From: Methylobacterium nodulans ORS 2060
GTDB taxonomy: Bacteria > Pseudomonadota > Alphaproteobacteria > Rhizobiales > Beijerinckiaceae
DNA: 64,000 nt
Direction of reading: 5' to 3'
NCBI RefSeq assembly: GCF_000022085.1
Contig: NC_011894.1
Location: 6,198,501 to 6,262,500 of the forward strand
Under the pieces are notes generated by a model. The model saw only the letters and a program-made list of their open reading frames with translations, had not been told where the DNA came from and did no database searches. The position numbers and the translations under genes were made by a program. Below are positions 10,718-19,347 of the stretch, piece after piece (position 1 is the stretch's first letter; the number at the start of each line of letters is the position of its first letter).

Positions 10718-10834
10718 GAGGCCTCCGCGTGTGGCAGCGGGTGCCGGCATAGCACAACTCCGCCGGACCGAAATCTCGCTCGGGAAGCGGTCACGCCCCC
10801 CGGGGAGCCGTGCCGCATCGACGATTCGGCCTTC

Positions 10835-10862
10835 ATTGTAGTGGTATTGTATTGGTATTGTC
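10835..10862. promoter_or_regulatory. Direct repeats TGGTATTG with 11-bp spacing, possible operator
   Basis: An AT-rich island in GC-rich surroundings, between two divergent genes, contains TGGTATTG at 10842-10849 and again at 10853-10860, exactly 11 bp (one helical turn) apart, with a related ATTGTAG just before. It lies about 120 bp upstream of the GlcG-like gene and 90 bp upstream of the TPR/GT-D gene. A regulator site is inferred; no regulator gene is adjacent. Confidence 0.35.
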
Positions 10863-10950
10863 GCAAACGTAGTCGCATTTCCAGCCGGGCCCGCATCTGG
10901 CATGAAGCCACCACCGTCGGCGCCCGAGGCATTGCATTGCTGAGAGATCG

Positions 10951-12267
10951 ATGAGCAGGCCCTTTGACCTCCTGGAGGAAGCTCGCGCGGCTGCGGCCGA
11001 CCCGGATCGGCTGCGTGCCATCGCGACGACCAGCCTGTCGGCGAGCCTGCCGCCCCTCGACCTCGTGAATATCGGCATCGTCCTGAGAGACGCCGGCCTG
11101 CGCGAGGAGGCCCTGTCGGTCTTCGACCGCCTCGCCTGCGCGGAGCCGCGCGATATCCCGTCGCGCTACGAGAAGGCCATCCTGTATCTTCACGAAGGCA
11201 GCCATTCCGACGCCCTGCTCACCCTGCAGGAGATCCTGGCGCACCATCCGCATGAGGACCGCACCAATCTGGTGGCGGCCAGGATCTTGTATTCGTTGGG
11301 TGAAACGGCCGCGGGCGACGCGGCCATCGACAGGATCCCGATCCTCGGACACCCGGACCGGCATGCGATCGAGACGACCGCGCGGGTCATCCGGGAATTC
11401 GGACTCTTCGTGGCGGACTACCCGAGAGAGCGCGCGCTCGCGATGGCGACGGCGCTGAGCAGCTCGCCCCGCTACCTGTCCGCTCACGGTGTCACGGCCG
11501 CGGCCGCGGCCGCGCTCGATGCCGGCACGGGCTTCAGCCTGATCCGGGTCGGTGACGGAGAGGGCGCCTTCGTGCGCCTCAGCGACAGCGACGAGAGGCG
11601 CTTCCCGAACCTCTACCTGCACAATCGCCGCGACCGGGCGCATGTCTGGTTCGCCGGCACGGTCGACATCCAGGATGACGGCTTCCTCGCCACGGCCTGT
11701 CGGATCTCCGACCTGATGCGGGACGCCGACATCGTCGGCATGCCCTATCCGGACTGGATCCGGCACGAATACAAGCTCCTCAGCGTCACCGGCATCTCGG
11801 CCCTGGTCAACCTGCTGCGGGTCGATCGCCCGCCGCATGCGGCGTCCTGCTCGCAGCTGATCAGCCTGGAACTGCACGAATCCAAGGCGCTGTACCACCT
11901 GATGCGGCAGCAGGACTCGATCGGGCTGATCGCGTGCCATCACGACCTTCCCGAGATCCTGAAGGCCGAGTTCGGATTCTCGGAGATCGACTACCATCAC
12001 GTGCCCGGCGAGAAGGGGCACAGCCATCTTCTGGCCGCCGCCTCGGTCGAGGGGACGCACTGGCCGGACCGGTTCCTCGCCATCATGGAGGCTCTGTCGA
12101 GGCCGCTGAACGGCAAGCTGTACCTGGTGGCCGCCGGCCTGCTCGGAAAGCTGTATTGCCACAGGATCAAGCAGAGCGGCGGCGTCGCGCTCGATATCGG
12201 GTCGCTGGCGGACGGGTGGATGGGCGTGAACACCCGCCCCGGATTGCGCAAGCTTTCCTTCGCGTGA
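10951..12267 (+). CDS. TPR-like protein with a GT-D-type glycosyltransferase domain
   Basis: The 438-residue protein seems to have two parts. Residues 1-150 form helical pairs like tetratricopeptide repeats (LREEALSVFDRLACAEPRDI, LLTLQEILAHHPHED). Residues about 185-430 resemble the GT-D glycosyltransferase fold: FSLIRVGDGEGAFV (sugar-nucleotide loop) and a C-terminal LVAAGLLGKLYCHRIKQSG followed by ALDIGSLADGW. Such proteins add sugars to glycoproteins or surface glycans. It stands alone, divergent from the ABC operon. The GT-D call is from motif recognition and is moderately sure; the acceptor is unknown. Confidence 0.6.
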   Translation: MSRPFDLLEEARAAAADPDRLRAIATTSLSASLPPLDLVNIGIVLRDAGLREEALSVFDRLACAEPRDIPSRYEKAILYLHEGSHSDALLTLQEILAHHPHEDRTNLVAARILYSLGETAAGDAAIDRIPILGHPDRHAIETTARVIREFGLFVADYPRERALAMATALSSSPRYLSAHGVTAAAAAALDAGTGFSLIRVGDGEGAFVRLSDSDERRFPNLYLHNRRDRAHVWFAGTVDIQDDGFLATACRISDLMRDADIVGMPYPDWIRHEYKLLSVTGISALVNLLRVDRPPHAASCSQLISLELHESKALYHLMRQQDSIGLIACHHDLPEILKAEFGFSEIDYHHVPGEKGHSHLLAAASVEGTHWPDRFLAIMEALSRPLNGKLYLVAAGLLGKLYCHRIKQSGGVALDIGSLADGWMGVNTRPGLRKLSFA

Positions 12268-12395
12268 CGGGCCGCATTGCGGGCGATGCCGCCGTGCCGC
12301 TTGATCGCCGCGCTGACGCCGCTTTCTTCACGCGGCGATGCTGGTCGAGCTTGATGCATGCAGGGGAGAAGGCCCGGTCCCGGAGCATGGCCGGC

Positions 12396-12421
12396 GGCCC
12401 GGCCCGCCTGTCGGCCGGGCC
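12396..12421. terminator. GC-rich palindrome downstream of the GT-D gene
   Basis: GGCCCGGCC (12396-12404) and GGCCGGGCC (12413-12421) form a perfect 9-bp stem with an 8-nt loop, about 130 bp after the stop of the preceding gene and 120 bp before the chromate genes. No T-run follows. It may act as a transcription barrier between the two units. Confidence 0.4.
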
Positions 12422-12543
12422 CTCATGAGAGCCCTTGACAGGCTTTCCGGGCCGCATAGGGTCGGCGCCATGGGGATGGCGATCTCCTCACGAGGCTCCG
12501 GCCGAAGCATCGCGTCCAATCTGCTTCACTGCACGGACGCGCC

Positions 12544-13374
12544 ATGGCCACGCCCACCTCTATTCCGGTCGACAAGCTCGCTCGCCTCCTCGGCACCCCC
12601 GGCTGCCCGGTGCTCCTCGACGTCCGCACCGACGAGGACTTCGCCGCGGATCCCCGGCTGATTCCGGGCGCCATGCGCCGCCCCTGGGGCGACGTGGCAG
12701 CCTGGGCCGGCGCACTCTTCGGCCGCAATGCCATCGTGATCTGCCGGCGCGGCCAGAAGCTCAGTCACGGCGTCGCCGCCTGGCTGCGGCAGGAGGGGGT
12801 GCCGGCCGAGGTGCTGGAGGGCGGCACCAATGCCTGGTATGCGGCCGGCCTGCCCATGGTGCCGGCCGACAAGCTGCCCGCCCGCGATGCCCTGGGCCGG
12901 ACCGTGTGGGTCACGCGCGCGCGACCGAAGATCGATCGCATCGCCTGCCCGTGGCTGATCCGCCGCTTCGTCGATCCCGCCGCCGTGTTCCTGTTCGTGC
13001 CCCCCTCCGAGGTCGAGGCGGTGGCCGAGGGCTTCGGTGGCGCGCCCTTCGACATCGACAGCCCGGAGGTGTTCTGGAGCCACCGGGGCGAGCGGTGCAG
13101 CTTCGACGTGATGGTCGAGGAGCTGACCCTCGGGACCGAGCCCCTGCGCCGGCTGGCGGCCATCGTGCGCGGCGCCGATACGGCGCGGCTCGATCTCGCC
13201 CCCGAGGCAGCCGGTCTGCTCGCCGCCTCGCTCGGGCTGTCGCGGATGTATGCCGACGATCTGGCGCAGCTCGATGCCGGGATGCTGCTCTACGACGCCT
13301 TCTACCGCTGGTGCCGGGACGCCACCGACGAGACCCACAACTGGCCCACCAACAAGCCGAAGCCGGGGGGCTGA
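12544..13374 (+). CDS. Rhodanese-ChrB fusion, chromate resistance protein
   Basis: The 276-residue protein joins a rhodanese domain (about 1-110, active loop CRRGQKLS with Cys first, in VICRRGQK) to the ChrB C-terminal domain (about 118-270). The latter starts VWVTRARPKIDRIACPWLIRRFVD and contains SFDVMVEEL and MLLYDAFYRWCRD. ChrB proteins accompany the chromate efflux pump and are proposed to sense or reduce chromate; the rhodanese part implies sulfur relay. Its stop is 2 nt before the chrA start, so the two form an operon. The N-terminal regulatory domain of classical ChrB is absent. Confidence 0.87.
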   Translation: MATPTSIPVDKLARLLGTPGCPVLLDVRTDEDFAADPRLIPGAMRRPWGDVAAWAGALFGRNAIVICRRGQKLSHGVAAWLRQEGVPAEVLEGGTNAWYAAGLPMVPADKLPARDALGRTVWVTRARPKIDRIACPWLIRRFVDPAAVFLFVPPSEVEAVAEGFGGAPFDIDSPEVFWSHRGERCSFDVMVEELTLGTEPLRRLAAIVRGADTARLDLAPEAAGLLAASLGLSRMYADDLAQLDAGMLLYDAFYRWCRDATDETHNWPTNKPKPGG

Positions 13375-13376
13375 CC

Positions 13377-14786
13377 ATGGGCAGCACCGCCGTGAACGCC
13401 GCGCCGGCTGGGGCGGCGGCCGAAACTGGCCCGCCGCAGTCTGTCACCCTCGCCGGAGCCCTGCCGGTCTGGCTGCGGGTCGCCGCCCTGTCCTTCGGCG
13501 GCCCGGCCGGGCAGATCGCGGTCATGCACCGCATCCTGGTCGAGGAGCAGCGCTGGATCTCCGAGCACCGCTTTCTGCACGCCCTGAATTTCTGCACGCT
13601 CCTGCCCGGCCCCGAGGCTCAGCAGCTCGCCACCTATGTCGGCTGGCTGATGCACGGCACACGCGGCGGCCTCGTCGCGGGCGGGCTCTTCGTCGTGCCG
13701 GGCATCCTGGCGATCATGGCCCTGAGCTGGATCTACGCCCTCTACGGCCAGGTCGGCCTGGTCGCCGGCCTGTTCTTCGGCCTCAAGGCCGCGGTGCTCG
13801 CCATCGTGCTCCAGGCCGTGCGGCGGATCGGCCAGCGCGCTCTGAAGAGCCGGATCATGGTGGCGCTTGCCGCAGCGGCCTTTGTGGCGATCTTCTTCCT
13901 TGATGTGCCGTTCCCGCTCATCGTGCTGGCGGCGGGCGTGATCGGCTACTTCGGCGGGCGGGCGGGTCGGCCGGAGTTCCAGGCCGGCGGTGGCCACGGC
14001 GCGTCCGACACGGTCGCTGAGGGCCCTTTCCTGCTCGGTGATGACGAGCTCCCGCAGGAACGGGCAGCGCCGCGGGACACCCTGCGGGTGCTGGGTCTCT
14101 GGGCGGGCCTCTGGCTGCTGCCGGTCGCCGCCATCCTGCTCGCCCTCGGCCCAGCCGACGTGTTCAGCCGGATCGCGGTGTTCTTCTCCAAGATGGCCAT
14201 GGTGACCTTCGGGGGCGCCTACGCGGTGCTGGCTTATGTCGCGCAGCAGGCGGTGGAGCATTACGGCTGGCTGAAGCCCGGCGAGATGCTCGACGGGCTC
14301 GGCATGGCCGAGACCACGCCCGGACCGCTGATCATGGTCACGCAGTTCGTGGGCTTCATGGCCGCCTTCCGCGCCCCCGGTTCGCTGCCGCCGCTCGTCG
14401 CCGGGACGCTCGGGGGCCTGCTGACCACCTGGGTGACCTTCGTGCCCTGCTTCCTCTGGATCTTCGTCGGGGCTCCTTACGTCGAGCGCCTGCGCGGCAA
14501 CCCGGCCCTCGCCGGCGCGCTGGCGGCCATCACCGCGGCCGTGGTGGGCGTGATCCTCAACCTCGCGGTCTGGTTTGCGCTCCACACCGTCTTCGGCCAG
14601 GTGCGGCCCCTCGCAGTCGGGCCGCTCCGGTTCGACCTGCCGGTGCCCGCCAGCGTGAACCCCTTCGCCCTGCTCCTGGCGCTCGCGGCTGCCGTGGCCG
14701 TATTCCGGTTCAAGATCGGCATGATCGCGACGCTGGCGGCCTGCTCGGCTGCGGGCGTGGTCCTGCACTTGGCGGGGCTGGTCTGA
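13377..14786 (+). CDS. chrA: Chromate transporter ChrA
   Basis: The 469-residue membrane protein has two homologous halves, each with the CHR motifs: WLRVAALSFGGPAGQIAVMH then LLPGPEAQQLATYVGW in the first half, and MAMVTFGGAYAVLAYVAQQAVE then TTPGPLIMVTQFVGFMA in the second. It is a long-chain, two-domain ChrA that exports chromate using proton motive force in the inner membrane. The start is the ATG 2 nt after the rhodanese-ChrB stop. The hydrophilic linker (about 200-235) between halves is typical. Confidence 0.93.
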   Translation: MGSTAVNAAPAGAAAETGPPQSVTLAGALPVWLRVAALSFGGPAGQIAVMHRILVEEQRWISEHRFLHALNFCTLLPGPEAQQLATYVGWLMHGTRGGLVAGGLFVVPGILAIMALSWIYALYGQVGLVAGLFFGLKAAVLAIVLQAVRRIGQRALKSRIMVALAAAAFVAIFFLDVPFPLIVLAAGVIGYFGGRAGRPEFQAGGGHGASDTVAEGPFLLGDDELPQERAAPRDTLRVLGLWAGLWLLPVAAILLALGPADVFSRIAVFFSKMAMVTFGGAYAVLAYVAQQAVEHYGWLKPGEMLDGLGMAETTPGPLIMVTQFVGFMAAFRAPGSLPPLVAGTLGGLLTTWVTFVPCFLWIFVGAPYVERLRGNPALAGALAAITAAVVGVILNLAVWFALHTVFGQVRPLAVGPLRFDLPVPASVNPFALLLALAAAVAVFRFKIGMIATLAACSAAGVVLHLAGLV

Positions 14787-15112
14787 TGCGCCCGGGAGGG
14801 CGGGGCGGCCGGCTCCGTGGGGTCGCCCTGCTGCTCGGCACCGTGCCGGAGGGCGAAGCGCGGGCCGCCGGGGCGCTCCGCTGAGGCGGCGGCGATCGAA
14901 GATCGCACGGAGCACCTCAGCATGAGGGCGGTTGAGGGTGCCATCGGGGGAGGGGCGCTCAGTCAGCCGCGGTTTCATCCCCCAGGGTCGGCGTAGCCGG
15001 TGGCGAACTCATCCCAACGAGCATCATTTCCTGAGCGCACTCGAAGGGACACGCCCCGGCACGCCAACGGCCGGGGCTTGCGCCAACGTGCGCATGGCGG
15101 GCCTTGCAGCCC
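14787..15112. other. Intergenic, no gene seen
   Basis: GC-rich stretch after chrA. I find no frame with a recognisable protein or good ribosome-binding site and no clear terminator. Confidence 0.5.
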
Positions 15113-15736
15113 TCAATACGCGGTCCCGTAATAGGCATCCTCGCAATACGCCGGCAGCGGCAGCCCCTCGCGCAGCCTGTAAGCGCACTCGTCCGTGGTG
15201 TCGTTGTAGATGCCCAGCCCGTACCCTGTCGCGAGCCCCAGACCGAGACCCAAAGCGCCATAGCCGACAGCCCGTCCGTAGCCGTGGTGACGGCCATAGC
15301 CGGGATGGCGCGCATGACCGCCCACGACGCCGCCACGGCCGTTGAAGCCGTGCCCGATGATCGGGCCGCGGTTCATCCCCGCCCCGATTCCGGCCCCGCG
15401 CATGGCCCCCCCGCCGATGGCTGCGCCGCGGAAGCCGCCTGCGCCGATGCTCCCTGCGCGAACACTCCCGTTGCCGAGACCGGCTGAGCCAACATTGCCC
15501 GCGCGGACACTGCCGGTACCCAGCCCACCGGCACCAAGGCCCGCCCCGCGGAAGCCACCGCCGCCGAGACCGCCAGCACCGACCCCGCCACCCCGGAACC
15601 CGCCGCTGCCGAACCCGGCGCCACCGCCATGGAAGCCACCGCCCCCGAACCCGCCAATCCCGCGAGCATCAGCGGCGATGGGCGCCAGCGCGACGGCTGC
15701 GAGCAGAGCGCCTGACAGCAAAATGCGCGTCTTCAT
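15113..15736 (-). CDS. Glycine-rich secreted protein
   Basis: The 207-residue protein starts with a Sec signal peptide (MKTRILLSGALLAAVALAPIAADA) and is followed by about 110 residues of GGFHGGGAGFGSGG-like repeats. A C-terminal part is rich in His, Gly and Tyr and contains DTTDECAYRLREGLPLPAYCEDAYYG with two Cys. It is probably a cell-surface or periplasmic structural protein; no enzyme motif is present. The ATG at 15736 is chosen because it opens the signal peptide; an earlier start adds 21 unrelated residues. Confidence 0.75.
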   Translation of the reverse strand: MKTRILLSGALLAAVALAPIAADARGIGGFGGGGFHGGGAGFGSGGFRGGGVGAGGLGGGGFRGAGLGAGGLGTGSVRAGNVGSAGLGNGSVRAGSIGAGGFRGAAIGGGAMRGAGIGAGMNRGPIIGHGFNGRGGVVGGHARHPGYGRHHGYGRAVGYGALGLGLGLATGYGLGIYNDTTDECAYRLREGLPLPAYCEDAYYGTAY

Positions 15737-15928
15737 TCCACCCACTCCCAGCTTGGTCCAGTCGTGGATGGTTAACGGCACGGCAGCCGGCCTGTTCATC
15801 CGGCTTGCTCGCCCTGTCGCCGCATGCCGGACCGACCCGCAATCGGCGAGCCGTTCAGTCTCGATGGCGTTACGGGAGCGTGGGCGAGCAGAGCCATCGC
15901 CGTCCGAAACGGCGATCGCTCGGCCGAT

Positions 15929-16093
15929 CTAAGGCCAAGCCCACGGAGGACAGGTCGGTTCTCTTTCCGGAGCGACATCCTGCACGGGAGGCGCTTGCCC
16001 AGGCAAGGCTCCGGGCGCCGACAGAGCAGGAGCGATGTGGCTCCACGCGAGCAGTATGGCGGCGGCAGCGATGATCCGGACGATGTCTAGCAC
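15929..16093 (-). CDS. Small exported or membrane-anchored protein (54 aa), hypothetical
   Basis: A GTG at 16093 follows AAGGGG with 7-nt spacing and opens a 54-residue frame: one hydrophobic segment (LDIVRIIAAAAILLAW) and a Pro-rich, negatively charged tail ending PTCPPWAWP. It is similar in style to small exported Methylobacterium peptides. No function is known. The good ribosome-binding site is the main support. Confidence 0.4.
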   Translation of the reverse strand: MLDIVRIIAAAAILLAWSHIAPALSAPGALPGQAPPVQDVAPEREPTCPPWAWP

Positions 16094-16260
16094 GACCGTG
16101 CCCCTTTGCGTCCGTGGTTGACCGTTCGTGAAGAGCAGGCATAAAGCCAAGGCGTTAACAGACGGATGATCCACACCCGGCATGCGCTGATTGCGGAAGG
16201 GATCAGCTTCGACGTGGCCGTCCTGGCGAGCCCCCATGCGGTTGCCATCGCGTCACGGGC

Positions 16261-16660
16261 GTGAAGACCTCCGCCACGCTCTCAAGCGTTGCCCTTGCGA
16301 CAGTCGGCGCGACCGTGCTCGCAATCGCCCTGCGCTACCTCGTCTGGCGCTTCTTCTCCACCGTCGTTCCCTATCCGGCGGACTGGAGCTTCGGCTTCTT
16401 CTGGGCGTGGTTCGTCTTCTTGGTTGAACTCGGCGCCTTTGCGGACATCCTGCTGTTCCTGACGGCGATGAGCCGCTACGTGAACCGCAGCGCCGAGGCC
16501 GACCGGCTCGAACGGGAGTTCTTCGCCCGGGACCCGAAGGACCTGCCCGCCGTCGACGTGTTCATCCCGACCTACAACGAGCCGCTCGACGTGCTGGAGC
16601 GCACCATTATCGGCGCGCTCGCCCTCGATTACCCGAAGGACAAGCTCAAGATACTCCCAG
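16261..16660 (+). pseudogene. Truncated glycosyltransferase (cellulose-synthase-like), N-terminal part
   Basis: From a GTG at 16261 the frame encodes two membrane helices (LSSVALATVGATVLAIAL and FGFFWAWFVFLVELGAFAD). It continues with the start of a GT2 catalytic domain: PAVDVFIPTYNEPLDVLERT then ALDYPKDKLKI. At about 16655 homology ends and the frame runs on into unrelated sequence. The D,D,D,QxxRW catalytic residues further on are missing. In another frame 16657-16735 reads DIRNLDTWAIVGGLWSRMFG, probably from a different gene, so this looks like a deletion junction. Confidence 0.7.
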
Positions 16661-16904
16661 GACATCCGCAACCTCGACACATGGGCGATCGTTGGCGGCC
16701 TGTGGTCACGCATGTTCGGCCGCACCGCGCGCGCGCCTGCCTGAAGTATCCGTTTTGCTCAACGGAACCAACGGTCATTTCCAAGGCCCGTCGGTATCAC
16801 TCCACCTTCTCCAGGAAACCTTGAGGCTCCAAGAAACCTTGAGGCGGTGAGTCGTCCCTCGTGATCGACGGCATCGCGGAGAGGGCCGAGTTCGGCCCCG
16901 GCCC

Positions 16905-17132
16905 TTACGGGATCGTCGCCATCCAGGCTTCCAAGAGGAGCATATCTCCTGCCCCGCCCCGTGCGAGCTGGTATTGCACGCTGGCGACCGTCAGTATCGC
17001 CACGATCAACAGCATTGCGGCCCACATGAGAACAGGCGTGATGTGGTCCGCATACTGGCGGAACGTCTGCAAGACAGCGCATCCGAGTGTGAAGAATGCC
17101 GCCGATGCAAGCGGCATGGCGAGCGTGTCCAT
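16905..17132 (-). CDS. Small two-helix membrane protein, hypothetical (75 aa)
   Basis: The frame from ATG 17132 gives 75 residues with two hydrophobic segments (PLASAAFFTLGCAVL and VLMWAAMLLIVAILTVA) joined by a polar loop. It looks like a small inner-membrane protein. The hydrophobic pattern is stronger on this strand than on the plus strand, where an alternative frame exists. No family is recognised. Confidence 0.4.
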   Translation of the reverse strand: MDTLAMPLASAAFFTLGCAVLQTFRQYADHITPVLMWAAMLLIVAILTVASVQYQLARGGAGDMLLLEAWMATIP

Positions 17133-17696
17133 CGGCCCTCCGGCGTTGTGCACTGCAATGTTTGTAGCGGGGATTGTTTCGCACCGCACCATTCCGCAAC
17201 GCATAGCTGCACCGCATGGAGGCGTGACCTGATGGCCTGCGCCCGCCTCACGGGCCTCTGTTCGCAGAGGGCGACGAGCGGACGGCCATGGCACGCGTCT
17301 CAGACCGCACCAGGGACAGAGCCTGCAGGCGTTCGAGGAGCGGGACGCGGCGCTGGAACCGCAAAGCCATCGACCATGCGCTTGATCGCCGCTCGGGGCC
17401 GGTCGGGGCTGCCGCTTCCTCCTGTCACGATCCCGACGACGCCGGACGGGGACTCGTGGGCGAAGGACGCACACCGCCGGCCACACCGTGGCATCGGTCA
17501 ATCGCATTCCGGAGGTCTATCTGGCGCGGACCCGAAGCCTCGCGCGGAGCGCCATCATCAAGCTCGACCAGCACCGCAGGAAGGCGGTCACCGGGAACGA
17601 ATGATGGTCGGAACCTGCAAAAGCGTTTGCAAAACCGGGGTCGGCGTGTTGCCCGCCTGCTTTGCGCCCATTCCAAAAACACAAGTGTTTTCAGGA
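17133..17696. other. Non-coding stretch before the tRNA scar
   Basis: No convincing gene on either strand; several open frames exist but none shows family features or a ribosome-binding site. The stretch borders the tRNA-Leu fragment. Confidence 0.45.
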
Positions 17697-17754
17697 TGGT
17701 GCGGCCGAGAGGACTCGAACCTCCACTGGTTGCCCAACTAGCACCTCAAGCTAG
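17697..17754 (-). tRNA. tRNA-Leu(GAG) 3' fragment, probable attachment-site scar
   Basis: On the minus strand the sequence runs from an anticodon stem-loop (CTAGC-TTGAGGT-GCTAG, anticodon GAG) through a leucine-type long variable arm, the T-arm (GAGGTTCGAGTCCTC) and the acceptor 3' end GGCCGCACCA. The 5' half (acceptor 5' strand and D-arm) is absent: upstream of CTAGC the sequence diverges. A tRNA 3' fragment of this kind is the usual scar of site-specific integration, with the island on its 5' side, which here is to the right. Confidence 0.75.
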
Positions 17755-17849
17755 CCTAAAGCGCGGATCCAATTGAGCATTTCTGCAAAATGCCTGAATT
17801 CCGAGATACGAAATCTCAAGAGCTTACAGCTGGTTTTCCAAACGAAAAG

Positions 17850-17877
17850 GCCCGCCGCGGAGAGGTGCCGGGCGGGC
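17850..17877. repeat. REP-like hairpin GCCCGCC...GGCGGGC
   Basis: AAAAG then GCCCGCC (17850-17856), a 14-nt loop and GGCGGGC (17871-17877). The same arms and a related loop recur at 49970-49996 and 50053-50078. Confidence 0.5.
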
Positions 17878-17996
17878 GCGCGACGGCAGACAGTATCCGA
17901 GAGTCTGAGGCGCCCAGGATCAAGGTCGTGATGATCCGGGGAGAGTGAGGCTTGGTGGCTCTCGCGCACGGCCTCGCCCGCGGGTAGCGTCCCGCC

Positions 17997-18248
17997 ATGT
18001 CCGACTCGGCCACGCTCAACGCTCTATCCCCCGCCGTCGTCGAATAGAGCCGCGGGCTCACCAGCCTGTCACCCGGCCAGCCGCCGTGCCCCGGGTTCAG
18101 GCCGGACGAGTGGGTCGAGACCCTCGCGAACTGCCGGCGCTTCGTGGACGACTTCCGGGCGGAGTCCCCGTTGGCAACTGGTTGCCAGTCTCTGGGTGAG
18201 TCGCTGGTTCGGCGCAGACTGTGGTGCGTGAGCTGCAGTCTGCAATGA
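17997..18248 (+). pseudogene. Hypothetical protein remnant with in-frame stop
   Basis: From ATG 17997 the frame reads MSDSATLNALSPAVVE, then a TAG at 18045, then continues open as PGQPPCPGFRPDEWVETLAN and CRRFVDDFRAESP before drifting. The post-stop part looks like real protein, reminiscent of small hypothetical proteins of methylobacteria. The internal stop and the lost C-terminus, 26 bp before an IS630 end, mark it as decayed. Confidence 0.45.
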
Positions 18249-18288
18249 GGCGGAGCGCTATAGCGGCGCGAGCTAGAGCCGCTCCCGA

Positions 18289-18906
18289 TCAGGTTGAAGC
18301 GTAAGCATCATCCTCGTATCCAGCAGCTGTGAAGTAGTTGCGGCACTCAGCCGGCGAGAAGCATTTGAAGGCTTGGTGGATCGCCGCCCAGAGTTCACTG
18401 ACACTGCGGGCCGCCGCCCTGCGCAACAGCGCTTTCAGCTTGGCGAAGGCCTGCTCAATCGGGTTGAACTCAGGTGAGTACGGAGGAAGATAAAGCAGCC
18501 GGGCCCCGGTTGCCGCGATCGCCTCGCGCACGCCGGCCACCTTGTGAGCGCCCAGATTGTCCAGGATCACGGTGTCGCCGGGTCTCAGGGTGGGGACCAG
18601 GGTGTCGGTCACGTAGGCGCGGAAGCGTTCGCCCGTCACAGGGCCGTCCAGCAGAGCGATCGCGTCAGGCCCGCTCGTGCGCAGCCCGGCAATCACAGTG
18701 GTGGTTTTCCAGTGCCCTGCGGGTGCCGCGAGGCGGCAACGCTCGCCGCGCGGGGCCCAGCCGTAGCGGCGGACCATGCTGGTGGTGGCGGCGGTCTCAT
18801 CCAGGAACACCAGTCGCTCCGGATCCAGCTCAAGCTGGCCGGCAAACCACGCCTCACGAGCCGCCTTTACATCCTCCCGCTCCTGCTCAGCTGCGTACGT
18901 CGCCCT
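18289..18906 (-). CDS. IS630 transposase, C-terminal catalytic part (orfB)
   Basis: This frame encodes the DDE half of the transposase: LVFLDETAATTSMVRRYGW (first Asp), TVILDNLGAHK (second Asp) and YLPPYSPEFNPIEQAFAKLK (Glu). It lacks its own plausible start; it is entered from orfA by a -1 shift at the run of six A (plus coordinates 18906-18911), a known mode in IS630-type elements. The enzyme cuts and pastes the element at TA. Confidence 0.85.
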   Translation of the reverse strand, partial: RATYAAEQEREDVKAAREAWFAGQLELDPERLVFLDETAATTSMVRRYGWAPRGERCRLAAPAGHWKTTTVIAGLRTSGPDAIALLDGPVTGERFRAYVTDTLVPTLRPGDTVILDNLGAHKVAGVREAIAATGARLLYLPPYSPEFNPIEQAFAKLKALLRRAAARSVSELWAAIHQAFKCFSPAECRNYFTAAGYEDDAYAST

Positions 18907-19250
18907 TTTTTCCGCGTGATGCGGTGCCGGGCGAAGAAGCGCGACAGGCTACTGCGGCTGACCGGAACGCCTTGCTCCTGGAGCGTCTCGCAGAGCTCAT
19001 GCAGGAAGCTCTGCGGGTGGGCTTGGTAGGTCTGCAGGATGAGCTCGGCATGAGCCTCGATGCGCTGCGAGCGCTGGTCGCCGCCCATGGGCTTGGGCGT
19101 GACATCTCCCTGGCCCTCCTGCTGCCTGGACCAGCGGCTGACGCTGGCCACGCTGACCCCGAAGCGCGCGGCGGCCTGATGGCAGGAGGCGCCTTCTGCA
19201 ACGGCCGAGACGACGCGCTGGCGCAGGTCGACAGACAAAGCTGAGGGCAT
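18867..19250 (-). CDS. IS630 transposase, N-terminal DNA-binding part (orfA)
   Basis: The 127-residue frame starts MPSALSVDLRQRVVSAVAEG and contains a helix-turn-helix (SCHQAAARFGVSVASVSRW) and a second winged domain, ending after RITRKKGRR. It overlaps orfB and shares with it a run of six A followed by GGG, the likely -1 frameshift site that makes the full transposase. Confidence 0.85.
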   Translation of the reverse strand: MPSALSVDLRQRVVSAVAEGASCHQAAARFGVSVASVSRWSRQQEGQGDVTPKPMGGDQRSQRIEAHAELILQTYQAHPQSFLHELCETLQEQGVPVSRSSLSRFFARHRITRKKGRRTQLSRSGRM

Positions 19251-19347
19251 GGGCCACCTCCGTTGAGCCGCCCCCCCGGGGACCGGCCAACGCGTTGCCA
19301 TCACCACGGTTTCAACCCGCTCGGACCCCGCTCTAGGACGCCGCTCG

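Larger units (their letters stand above)
18274..19335 (-). mobile_element. IS630-family insertion sequence, copy 1 (complete)
   Basis: About 1,060 bp, bounded by TA on both sides (18274-18275 and 19334-19335) as expected for IS630/Tc1 targets. The terminal inverted repeats agree at most positions over about 24 bp: one end begins AGAGCCGCTCCCGATCAGGT and the other (read inward) AGAGCGGGGTCCGAGCGGGT, both followed by TGAA. It carries two overlapping transposase frames. The same element starts again at 63360 in opposite orientation. Confidence 0.85.

Noticed and set aside
17697..17785. Intact tRNA-Leu gene
   Set aside because: The D-arm and the 5' acceptor strand cannot be found upstream of the anticodon arm, so only the 3' part is present.
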